Below the pieces are notes generated by a model. It saw nothing but the letters and a program-made list of their open reading frames with translations. It was not told where the DNA came from and did not search any database. The position numbers were made by a program, and so were the translations under genes. Positions 20,273 to 29,111 of a DNA stretch of 64,000 nt are shown here, piece by piece. Numbering within the stretch: position 1 is the stretch's first letter; every line of letters starts with the position of its first letter. The stretch covers positions 248,001 through 312,000 of the forward strand of contig NZ_JAQSDA010000028.1 in assembly GCF_029945685.1 (NCBI RefSeq). Reading direction: 5' to 3'. The DNA is from Polaromonas sp. (lineage in GTDB: Bacteria > Pseudomonadota > Gammaproteobacteria > Burkholderiales > Burkholderiaceae_C).

Positions 20273-22033
20273 ATGAACGAAAACATCTTTGACTACATCA
20301 TCGTCGGGGGCGGCACCGCCGGTTGCCTGCTGGCCAACCGCCTGAGCGCCGACGCTTCCAAACGGGTGTTGCTGATCGAGGCCGGCCGCAAGGACGACTA
20401 CCACTGGATCCACATTCCGGTCGGTTACCTGTACTGCATCGGCAACCCGCGCACCGACTGGCTCTACAACACCGAGCCCGACGCCGGCCTGAACGGCCGC
20501 AGCCTGCGTTACCCGCGCGGCAAGACGCTGGGCGGCTGCTCCAGCATCAACGGCATGATCTACATGCGCGGCCAGGCGCGTGACTACGACCGCTGGGCCG
20601 AACTCAGCGGCGACGATGCCTGGGCCTGGGACAAGGTGCTGCCGGACTTTCGCAAACACGAGGACCACTACAAACTCGATGCACCCCAAGGCAAGGCACA
20701 AGCCGAGGTCAACGAGAACTTCCGGCGCCTGCATGGCCACAAAAGCCAGCACGCCGCCAGCGAAGGCCTGGCGCGCAAGATGGGCGGCGAGTGGCGGGTT
20801 GAAAAGCAGCGCCTGCGCTGGGACATCCTCGACGCGTTTGCCGCGGCGGCGCAGCAGGCGGGCATTCCGGCCACCGACGACTTCAACGGCGGCAACAACG
20901 AAGGCGTCGGTTATTTCGAGGTCAACCAGAAAAGCGGCTGGCGCTGGAACACCGCCAAGGCATTTTTGCGCCCGACCTGTTTTGCACGCCCCAACTTCGA
21001 GATGTGGACCGGCGCGCAGGTCTGCAAACTCGTCATCGAACGCCAGGACGACGGCAGCCAGCGCTGCACCGGCGTCGAGGTCTGGACCGGCCACGAACGC
21101 GTCCAGGCCTTTGCCACGCGCGACTCCGGCAAGGCGCAGGGCAAGATGGGCGAGGTCATCCTGAGCGCCGGCAGCATAGGCTCGCCGCAGATCCTGCAGC
21201 TCTCGGGCATCGGCCCGGCGGCGCTGCTGCAACAGCACGGCATCCCGGTGCTGGTGGACCTGCCCGGCGTGGGCGCCAACCTGCAGGACCACCTGCAGAT
21301 CCGCTCGGTCTACAAGGTCAACAACATTGCCGGCAGCAAGGCAAAAAACTTCACGCTCAACACCCTGGCCAGCTCGCTGTGGGGCAAGGCCAGAATCGGC
21401 CTCGAATACGCACTCAGGCAGACCGGCCCGATGAGCATGGCGCCGTCGCAGCTCGGCGCCTTCACGCGCAGCTCGCCGGACCAGCCCTGGCCCAACATCG
21501 AGTACCACGTGCAGCCGCTGTCGCTCGACGCATTCGGCGAGCCCTTGCACAACTTCAATGCCTTCACCGCCAGCGTCTGCAACCTCAACCCCACCAGCCG
21601 CGGCTCGGTCCGCATCAAGAGCGGCAACTTTGAAGACGCACCCGCCATCGCACCCAACTACCTCAGCACCGCCGAGGACCGGAAGGTGGCGGCCGACTCC
21701 CTGCGTGTCACGCGCCGCATCGTGAGCCAGAGCGCCCTGGCCGGCTACCAGCCCGAAGAGTTCCGCCCCGGCGTGCAGTTCCAGAGCGATGACGACCTGG
21801 CGCGGCTGGCCGGCGACATTGCCACCACCATCTTCCACCCGGTGGGCACCACCAAAATGGGCAGGGCGGACGACCCGCTGGCCGTCGTCGACGCCCACCT
21901 GCGGGTGCGCGGGGTGACGGGGCTGCGGGTGGTCGATGCCGGCGTGATGCCGCTGATCACCAGCGGCAACACCAATTCACCCACCTTGATGATTGCGGAA
22001 AAAGCCGCGCAGTGGATACGGGACGGGGTGTAA
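20273..22033 (+). CDS. GMC family oxidoreductase (choline dehydrogenase-like)
   Basis: FDYIIVGGGTAGCLLANRLS FAD motif; GGCSSINGMIYMRGQARDYDRWA; HPVGTTKMG. Confidence 0.95.
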   Translation: MNENIFDYIIVGGGTAGCLLANRLSADASKRVLLIEAGRKDDYHWIHIPVGYLYCIGNPRTDWLYNTEPDAGLNGRSLRYPRGKTLGGCSSINGMIYMRGQARDYDRWAELSGDDAWAWDKVLPDFRKHEDHYKLDAPQGKAQAEVNENFRRLHGHKSQHAASEGLARKMGGEWRVEKQRLRWDILDAFAAAAQQAGIPATDDFNGGNNEGVGYFEVNQKSGWRWNTAKAFLRPTCFARPNFEMWTGAQVCKLVIERQDDGSQRCTGVEVWTGHERVQAFATRDSGKAQGKMGEVILSAGSIGSPQILQLSGIGPAALLQQHGIPVLVDLPGVGANLQDHLQIRSVYKVNNIAGSKAKNFTLNTLASSLWGKARIGLEYALRQTGPMSMAPSQLGAFTRSSPDQPWPNIEYHVQPLSLDAFGEPLHNFNAFTASVCNLNPTSRGSVRIKSGNFEDAPAIAPNYLSTAEDRKVAADSLRVTRRIVSQSALAGYQPEEFRPGVQFQSDDDLARLAGDIATTIFHPVGTTKMGRADDPLAVVDAHLRVRGVTGLRVVDAGVMPLITSGNTNSPTLMIAEKAAQWIRDGV

Positions 22034-22056
22034 GGCGAAGCCACCCTGCTGCCTTG

Positions 22057-22833
22057 CTATTGCCCAATCAGCGCGGCGATGGTCACGCCATCACCTCTCT
22101 GGTTGCTGGCGCGCAGCTCGTCAGCGCAGGAGATCCAGCTCTTGATCTGCGCGACCCAGCGATCCGCCTCGTCCTCGGCCGGCGGCGCCTTCGCCTTCAT
22201 GGCCAGCGCCACGGGTTCAGGTCCGCAGCGCGCCTGCGCCGCATCAATGAAGCCAAGCCGGTAAGACACAGCGATGAGCAGTTGCTGCTCCGCCAGCCAG
22301 CGCGGGCTGATGACAAACAGATCTGCCGGCGCGGTGGCGTTCATCTTGTCGAGGATGGCGCGCGGTGTGCCCAGACCCGACATGTAGTTTTCAACCGTGC
22401 GCGCGATCTGGCTGACATACGCCGATTGCTGGTCAATGCTCCCTTCCTTCACCTGGACATGGATGCGATGCACGCCCAGGGTGGCACCTGTGGACACATG
22501 GCGGGTAACGCCGCCCATCCACAAAATGAAACAGGCGCTGTAGCAGCGCGCGCCACTGGCGACATGGGTGGCGGCGTAACTCTTGTCAAGCAGGTGGGCG
22601 ATCTTGATGGCCTCGACCACGTCACCGCCCGATGAATCCAGATAGACCATGCGCGCAAAGCGCCCGTAGTTGTCGGGATGCCGGACGAACGCGATGATCC
22701 TGGCGTAGTCGCCTTTTTCGATCGTCCCCTGGATCAACACACCACGCTGATAGGCAGAGATATCGGCAGCAACGGCCGGAAGGCATGCACAGGCAAACGC
22801 GCTGATCAAAAAGGTGACGATGGCTCGCATCAT
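22057..22833 (-). CDS. secreted protein with ClpP/crotonase-like serine-protease features
   Basis: Signal peptide; VYLDSSGGDVVEAIKIAHLL, GARCYSACFILWMGG, GVHRIHV arrangement. Confidence 0.65.
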   Translation of the reverse strand: MMRAIVTFLISAFACACLPAVAADISAYQRGVLIQGTIEKGDYARIIAFVRHPDNYGRFARMVYLDSSGGDVVEAIKIAHLLDKSYAATHVASGARCYSACFILWMGGVTRHVSTGATLGVHRIHVQVKEGSIDQQSAYVSQIARTVENYMSGLGTPRAILDKMNATAPADLFVISPRWLAEQQLLIAVSYRLGFIDAAQARCGPEPVALAMKAKAPPAEDEADRWVAQIKSWISCADELRASNQRGDGVTIAALIGQ

Positions 22834-23025
22834 GGGGGTCTCCTGCCGTCAGCCGGAAGAGCTGAACAGGTGTCATCTTAGGACGACGCGGCGCCTGTGT
22901 CAGTCATCAATTACCAGGGTGGCAGTAACTTATTTACCGTCCTTTTTCCCCACCTGGCGACCGGCGAGAGAACCTATGTCTTGACCGTCGGCTGGCTCAT
23001 GCGAAAAGTGAAGACCAAGGACTCC

Positions 23026-23553
23026 TTATTTGCTGCGCAGCACCATGTTGTCCCCGGACAGCACGATTTCGAATCGGGACAGAAAGCTCTGCCCCAGCAG
23101 GGCCATGGCGGGATCGGGCCCCACCAGCCCCACGCCGACCCGTGTACCCGAAACGCTGGCCGGACCGACCGACACCGTGACACCCTTGACGATCCGGCCC
23201 TCCAACTCGCCGCTGGCGGTCCGGAAGGTGGTCGCCTCGCCCGCCGCCAAGCCAGCGGTCCGCGCGAACTCCTGGCTGACCACCACCAGCGAAGCGCCGG
23301 TATCCACCAGAAAAGTGACAGGCCGGCCATGAACCTGTCCCTGAGCGTAAAAGTGGCCGTCCCGGGCACGCGGAATCACCAGTTCCCCGGTCACTGCCAC
23401 CGTCAGTGCAGGCGGCTTCAACACCTGGCGCATCACAGCGTACAGGGCAGCCATGACCAGCAGCCAGAAAAGCAGGATCAGCAGCGGCCCCCACCGAAGG
23501 CCTGCATTGGCCGGGTGGGCCTTTTTCGTGCTGCTGCTGTCCGGATGAGTCAT
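23026..23553 (-). CDS. retropepsin-like aspartic protease, membrane-anchored
   Basis: N-terminal TM; TFLVDTGASLVVVS catalytic motif; ALLGQSFLSRFEI. Confidence 0.88.
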   Translation of the reverse strand: MTHPDSSSTKKAHPANAGLRWGPLLILLFWLLVMAALYAVMRQVLKPPALTVAVTGELVIPRARDGHFYAQGQVHGRPVTFLVDTGASLVVVSQEFARTAGLAAGEATTFRTASGELEGRIVKGVTVSVGPASVSGTRVGVGLVGPDPAMALLGQSFLSRFEIVLSGDNMVLRSK

Positions 23554-23691
23554 GGGTGGTTGGCCTGGCTGGTGCTTGCCTGTGCGAAAGGACTCAGGAC
23601 GCCGTGCATCCTGGGGGCATGATACGTTGGGGGCAACCCAGGTCGGCGCCACCCCGATAATGAACCTGCCCCCTCCAACTCCAAAGCCTTG

Positions 23692-25992
23692 ATGCCGATG
23701 ACCAGCCTCGCCCTTTACATGCAGACCCAGCGCGCGCTGTATGCGGACGGGTTGCCGGAAAAGATCCGTGCGCTGGAGGCGGCGCTGCACCAGCTTGACG
23801 GCGGCACCGCCGGACCCAGCGGCCAGGCGGCTGTGCTTTTCGTGCTGGCGCAAGCCCACAAGCTCGCGGGCTCTGGCGGAACTTTTGGTTTTCCTGCCGT
23901 CAGCGAAGCCGCGGCAAGGATGGAAAGAATTCTCTCGGAAAACGCCGGTGTCCCGGGTTTTCCGGACGGCGACGATCGTCTCATGCTGCAAGCCAGTCTG
24001 GAGGCACTCAAAGCCGCCGCGACCAAGGACGGGTCAGGCGCCGACGCTCCAGCCTCCGCCCCCACGGCCAGCAGTGAAGCAGCCGTGCGACAGCCCGCCG
24101 GGCCGGCACGGCTGCTTCACATCATCGATCCTGACGGGGTGGCAGCCAGCCAGCTTGCTGATCAGCTTGGCCATGGCGGCTACCAGATCCGCGTGTTCTC
24201 CCGGCCTGCTGAGGCCAACCAGGCGGCGCTGCAGGAAGCGCCGGCGGCCATTCTTGCCGACATCGCGTTTTCTGCAGACCCTCTGGTGGCGCGGCAGGGG
24301 CTGGCCGCGCCCGGCCCGACCACAGAGGGCAGAGCGCCCCTGCTTCTCATGGGCGCCGGCACGGACTTCCCGACCCGCCTGGCCGCCGTGCGGGCCGGGG
24401 CAGCCGGTTACTTCCCGCGCCCACTGGATGTGCGGGCCATCATCGCCCTGCTGGACCTGCTCACCTCTGCGGAGCCGACGCAGCCCTACCGGGTACTGAT
24501 CATCGAGGACGACGAAGCGCTGGCGGGTTTTTATGCCGGCGTGTTGCAGGCAGCAGGCATGCAGACCTGTATCGTCACCGAGCCCCCCCAGGTCATGGCG
24601 CCGCTGGTGGATTTCCGGCCCGACGTGATCACCTGCGACATCCACATGCCGCAATGCAACGGGATCGAACTGGCCACCCTGATCCGGCAGCAACCCGAGT
24701 TCGTCCGGGTACCCATCATCTTTCTGTCTACCGAAACCAGCCTGGACAAGCAGGCCCAGGCGCTGCGGCAAGGCGGCGATGACTTCATCACCAAGCCGGT
24801 TTCCCCAGAAACGCTGGTCTCCGCGGCGCAGAGCCGGGCACGTCGCCACCGCAGCCTGCTGGCAGCGGAGGACACCCTGCGCATCAGCGAGGAGCGCTTC
24901 CGGCTGGTGGTGGAAACCAGCCTGGACGGCTTTCTGCAGAGCCTGCCGGACGGCACGGTGGTCGCGGCCAACCAGGCCGCCTGCACCATGTTCAGGATGA
25001 GCGAACAGCAAATCAGGGCAGCGGGCATCGCCGGTCTCGTGGACGCGACGGATCCAGCCATGGCCGGGCTGATGACGCAGATCAGCCGTTCGGCCAGGTT
25101 CCGCGGCGAACTCACCTGCGTACGCGGGGACGGCACCCGCTTTCCGGCCGAAGCTTCTTCGTCGCAGCACGTGAACAGCGAGGGCGACGTGCAAGGCAGC
25201 GTGATCCTGCGCGACATCACCGAGCGCAAGCTGGCCGAGCAGCAGATCCTGCAGCTCAACGCGGAGCTGGAAACCCGCGTGGAAAAACGCACCGCAGAGC
25301 TCACGGCAGCCACCCTGGAGCTGCAGGCTTTCTCGCAGGCGCTGGCCCATGACCTGCGCCAGCCCTACATTGCCATCAACGGCATGACCCGCCTGCTGGA
25401 AAAGGAAATGGCAGCCGGCATCAGTGAGCGCGGCAGGCACTACCTCCAGCGCATCCGTGCCGGGGTCAGCCAGATGAACGAACGGACCGACAGCCTGCTG
25501 GCGCTGGCGCAGCTGTCGCGCACGCAGTCACGCCGCGAGCAGGTGGACCTGGGCGCCATGGCCGGCGCGATTCTGAAATCGCTCCAGCAACAGCACCCGG
25601 AGCGCCTTGTAGCCAGCCGGGTCCAGACGCTGCCGGCGGTGCAGGCCGACGCCGGGCTGGTACTTCACTTGCTGAACACCCTGTTGGGCAATGCCTGGAA
25701 ATTCACCTCGCGGCAGGCGCACGCCGAGATCACCGTGGGCAGCGAGCCAGACACCGACGGCGAGATCATCTTTTTCGTGAGGGACAACGGCGTCGGCTTT
25801 GACATGGCCTATGCCGACAAGTTATTCACGGCTTTCCAGCGCCTGCACTCGCCGAGTGAATTTGCCGGTGCCGGCATCGGCCTGGCGACTGCCCGCAGCA
25901 TCGTCACGCGCCACGGCGGACGCATCTGGGCCACATCGGCACCCGGTCAGGGCGCATGCTTTTATTTCACGCTGGCGCCGGCATCACGCTGA
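23692..25992 (+). CDS. hybrid histidine kinase: Hpt - degenerate REC - REC - PAS - HisKA/HATPase
   Basis: AHKLAGSGGTFGF (Hpt), VLIIEDDEALAGF..CDIHMPQCNG (REC), PAS, LAHDLRQPYIAINGM (H-box), NAWKFTS (N-box), GIGLATARSIV. Confidence 0.9.
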   Translation: MPMTSLALYMQTQRALYADGLPEKIRALEAALHQLDGGTAGPSGQAAVLFVLAQAHKLAGSGGTFGFPAVSEAAARMERILSENAGVPGFPDGDDRLMLQASLEALKAAATKDGSGADAPASAPTASSEAAVRQPAGPARLLHIIDPDGVAASQLADQLGHGGYQIRVFSRPAEANQAALQEAPAAILADIAFSADPLVARQGLAAPGPTTEGRAPLLLMGAGTDFPTRLAAVRAGAAGYFPRPLDVRAIIALLDLLTSAEPTQPYRVLIIEDDEALAGFYAGVLQAAGMQTCIVTEPPQVMAPLVDFRPDVITCDIHMPQCNGIELATLIRQQPEFVRVPIIFLSTETSLDKQAQALRQGGDDFITKPVSPETLVSAAQSRARRHRSLLAAEDTLRISEERFRLVVETSLDGFLQSLPDGTVVAANQAACTMFRMSEQQIRAAGIAGLVDATDPAMAGLMTQISRSARFRGELTCVRGDGTRFPAEASSSQHVNSEGDVQGSVILRDITERKLAEQQILQLNAELETRVEKRTAELTAATLELQAFSQALAHDLRQPYIAINGMTRLLEKEMAAGISERGRHYLQRIRAGVSQMNERTDSLLALAQLSRTQSRREQVDLGAMAGAILKSLQQQHPERLVASRVQTLPAVQADAGLVLHLLNTLLGNAWKFTSRQAHAEITVGSEPDTDGEIIFFVRDNGVGFDMAYADKLFTAFQRLHSPSEFAGAGIGLATARSIVTRHGGRIWATSAPGQGACFYFTLAPASR

Positions 25993-26015
25993 AGTGACTC
26001 GCGGCTGGCGCGCGC

Positions 26016-26495
26016 TCAGCGCAGTCCCTTCACATAACGAGGGGCGTCCGGATCGCGCGGCTTTCGCTCGCGGTGTTTCTCACTTTCGCCAAACAAGGTG
26101 CCAAACGTCGACTCGATGAAACCCGACTCGGGGTAGACATCTTCCTCGGTGTTGACCGAACGGGCACCCTGCTGGTCCGGCACCTGCGCAGCGGCCGTCG
26201 GTGACGCCGCGCCGCGCTCCCTGACCGCATCGGCCATCATCCTGACCAGCGGCACGCGGTGTCTGGCCTCCGGAGAGGTCATGATTTCTTCCAGGCGGTC
26301 GGCCCAGACACCAAGATCGAGGTGACCTTCTTCGGCTGCCTTCTCGCGCGAGAAACGGACAATTTCGGCGGCATATTCGGCGTTGGTCGCCATCCACTCG
26401 GTGTCGGTCACGCGCCCGGTCTTTCTGCGCAGCAACACATGCAGGTGGGCAGCAATCGCTATTTTTTCGCTGGAGGGCATGCCAGGGCCCTCCAT
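26016..26495 (-). CDS. conserved hypothetical protein
   Basis: ORF with normal composition, abuts amtB. Confidence 0.65.
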   Translation of the reverse strand: MEGPGMPSSEKIAIAAHLHVLLRRKTGRVTDTEWMATNAEYAAEIVRFSREKAAEEGHLDLGVWADRLEEIMTSPEARHRVPLVRMMADAVRERGAASPTAAAQVPDQQGARSVNTEEDVYPESGFIESTFGTLFGESEKHRERKPRDPDAPRYVKGLR

Positions 26496-27955
26496 CAGGT
26501 GCCGATCCGCTCGGCGTGCTGGGCGATGTCCAGGCCGTCGGATTCCGAACTGTCGCTGACCCGCAGGCTGAACACCTGCGAAGTGACCCAGAGCACCACG
26601 GCCGTCATGAGCAGGCTGTAAACCAGCACGGCGCCCACACCGATGGCCTGGGTCAGCACGCTGCCTTCAACGCCCGAGATGGTCTTGCTGGCAAACACGC
26701 CGGTCAGCAGCGAGCCGACGATGCCGCCCACGCCGTGTACGCCGAACACATCGAGGGAGTCGTCGGCATTGAGCAGGCGTTTCAGACCGGTGGCGCCCCA
26801 GTAACAGGCGACGCCGGCAATCAGCCCGATGGCCAGCGCCGCACGCGGCGAGACAAAGCCGGCCGCCGGCGTGATGGCGACCAGCCCGGCCACCAGCCCC
26901 GAACACAGGCCGAGCAAGGTGGGCCGCTTGCGAACCATCCACTCGGCGGCCATCCATGACAGGGCGCCGGCGGCGGCGGCGATGTGCGTTACCGCCATCG
27001 CCAGGCCGGCCCGGCCGTCGGAGGCCACGGCGGAACCGGCATTGAAGCCGAACCAGCCCACCCAGAGCATGCCGGCACCAGCCATGGTGAGCCCTAGGTT
27101 GAAGGGCGTGAAGGCCTCGCGACCGTAGCCGCGGCGCGGCCCGAGCACGTAGGCACAGACCAGCCCCGCCACACCGGCATTGATGTGGACCACGGAACCA
27201 CCCGCAAAATCGAGGGCCCCAAGTTGCGCCAGCCAGCCATTGGGCTCCCAGACCCAGTGCGCAATGGGTGCATAAACGACCACGGTCCAGAGGCAGATGA
27301 AACACAGCATGGCTGAAAAACGCATGCGCTCCACAAACGCACCGACCACCAGCGCCGCGGTGATGATGGCAAAGGTCAGCTGGAACATCGCATAGACCGA
27401 CTCGGGGATATTCGGCGCGATATGGCTGACCGCGACTTTCTGCGCGTCCTTGACGTAATCCAGCCCGGCAAACCAGAGCCGCTCGCCACCCCCCATGTAG
27501 GGACCCAGCGCGCCGCTGCCCGGCGTGAAGGCCAGGGAGTAGCCGACGGCAAACCACAGCAGGCTGACGACAGCGCAAATGGCCACCACGCAGGCCATGG
27601 TGTTGAGCACGTTCTTCTTGCGCACCATGCCGCCGTAAAACAGGGCAATACCCGGCAAGGTCATCAGAAGCACCAGGGCCGTCGAGGTCATCATCCAGGC
27701 GGTGTCGGCGCCGCTGAGTGTGTCGGCGGCCACCAGACCCGGGCGGGTCAGGGGGGCCGGGATCGGGGCGGGGGCTGGGGCTGCGGTTGTAGCAGGCGGC
27801 ACGGCCGCCACGGGCGCCACCCGCTCAGCAGGCGCGCTGGCAAGCGGCGCGGCGGGCGCCGTCTCTGCGGGCGCCGGTGTCTGCGCTCCGGCGAGCATGG
27901 CGGCCAACAGCAGCCCGATCCCCCAACCCAATGTGACTAACCTCTTGTGGTGCAT
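26495..27955 (-). CDS. amtB: ammonium transporter with Ala/Pro-rich N-terminal segment
   Basis: DTAWMMTSTALVLLMTLPGIALFYGGMVRKKN, DFAGGSVVHINAGVAGL, GVHGVGGIVGSLLTGVFA. Confidence 0.95.
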   Translation of the reverse strand: MHHKRLVTLGWGIGLLLAAMLAGAQTPAPAETAPAAPLASAPAERVAPVAAVPPATTAAPAPAPIPAPLTRPGLVAADTLSGADTAWMMTSTALVLLMTLPGIALFYGGMVRKKNVLNTMACVVAICAVVSLLWFAVGYSLAFTPGSGALGPYMGGGERLWFAGLDYVKDAQKVAVSHIAPNIPESVYAMFQLTFAIITAALVVGAFVERMRFSAMLCFICLWTVVVYAPIAHWVWEPNGWLAQLGALDFAGGSVVHINAGVAGLVCAYVLGPRRGYGREAFTPFNLGLTMAGAGMLWVGWFGFNAGSAVASDGRAGLAMAVTHIAAAAGALSWMAAEWMVRKRPTLLGLCSGLVAGLVAITPAAGFVSPRAALAIGLIAGVACYWGATGLKRLLNADDSLDVFGVHGVGGIVGSLLTGVFASKTISGVEGSVLTQAIGVGAVLVYSLLMTAVVLWVTSQVFSLRVSDSSESDGLDIAQHAERIGT

Positions 27956-28233
27956 GGTGATTTCCGATGTGTGCCAAATGGAGCGAACATCTCGTAACAG
28001 GCATAAGTCGTGCCATGCTTGCTGCGCTCGTTTTTTGACACCTCCCCGGCGGCTGGGCGGGACGACAGCCCCCCCGGTACGGGGAAGGGAAAGTCCCGAT
28101 GCACTAAGTGGGTGCGCACAATACAGTAAGCGATCTGCATACGAGCCAAGCTGCTCGCAGAGGGCCGAGGAGACAAACTCGCACAAGCACAACAGACAAC
28201 AAAATTGGCATCCAGAGAGATGTTTTTTACCAG

Positions 28234-28260
28234 GCGCCGGTCAACCCGGCGCTTTTTTTT
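28234..28260 (+). terminator. intrinsic terminator with no obvious upstream + strand CDS
   Basis: GCGCCGG-TCAAC-CCGGCGC perfect 7 bp stem followed by T8. Confidence 0.85.
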
Positions 28261-28339
28261 GCCTGGCCCCTCCGATGCTTCTGTGGACGGGGCCGGGCCT
28301 CAAGCCTGTCACCGCCGGACCCAATGAGACAATTCGCCG

Positions 28340-29098
28340 ATGGAATTACTGATCGTGTCATTGGCCTCGCTGCTGGCGGGTTTTGTGGACTCCATCGTCG
28401 GTGGCGGCGGGCTGATTCTGGTGCCCGCCCTGTTCGCCGTGTTTCCCACCACCCACCCGGCGACGCTGTTTGGCGTGAACAAGGGCGCATCGGTCTGGGG
28501 CACGGCGGTGGCTACCGTGCAATACGCCCGGCGCGTGGACATGCGCTGGGCCGCCCTGCTGCCGGCCGCGCTGGCCGGTTTTGGCGGCTCGTTTGCGGGC
28601 GCCTGGCTGGTCACCGTGATTTCCCCGGGCTTTCTGCGCAAGGTCCTGCCGTTTGTGCTGCTGGCCGTGCTCTTGTACACCCTGGTCCGCAAGGACCTGG
28701 GGCGCACCCACGCACCACGGTTTTCCGGTCGCGCTGAAACCTGGGCGGCCTGCACCATCGGTATCCTGCTGGGTTTTTACGACGGATTTTTCGGCCCGGG
28801 CACCGGCAGCTTTTTTGTCTTCCTGTTTGTGCGCTGGCTGGGTTACGACTTTCTGACCGCTTCGGCCTCCGCCAAGCTGCTCAACACGGCCACCAACCTG
28901 GCCGCCCTGCTGCTGTTTGCGTACAAGGGCCATGTCTGGTGGCATTTCGCGCTGACCATGGCCTTGGCCAACGTGGTGGGCAGCCTGCTGGGCACGCGCC
29001 TGGCGCTCAAGCATGGTGCGGGTTTTGTACGCGTGGTGTTTATCGTGGTGGTCAGCGCACTGATCCTGAAAACCGGGTTTGACGCTTTCCTCAAATAG
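28340..29098 (+). CDS. TSUP (TauE/SafE) family membrane transporter
   Basis: AGFVDSIVGGGGLILVPAL...GFYDGFFGPGTGSFFVF. Confidence 0.93.
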   Translation: MELLIVSLASLLAGFVDSIVGGGGLILVPALFAVFPTTHPATLFGVNKGASVWGTAVATVQYARRVDMRWAALLPAALAGFGGSFAGAWLVTVISPGFLRKVLPFVLLAVLLYTLVRKDLGRTHAPRFSGRAETWAACTIGILLGFYDGFFGPGTGSFFVFLFVRWLGYDFLTASASAKLLNTATNLAALLLFAYKGHVWWHFALTMALANVVGSLLGTRLALKHGAGFVRVVFIVVVSALILKTGFDAFLK

Positions 29099-29111
29099 CG
29101 TCGAAAAGACC

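Noticed and set aside
20042-21898. 618 aa minus-strand ORF opposite the GMC oxidoreductase
   Set aside because: Antisense shadow ORF caused by codon-position GC bias; the sense strand has strong FAD and GMC motifs.
24034-25440. 468 aa minus-strand ORF opposite the hybrid kinase
   Set aside because: Shadow ORF; kinase domains on the + strand explain the region.
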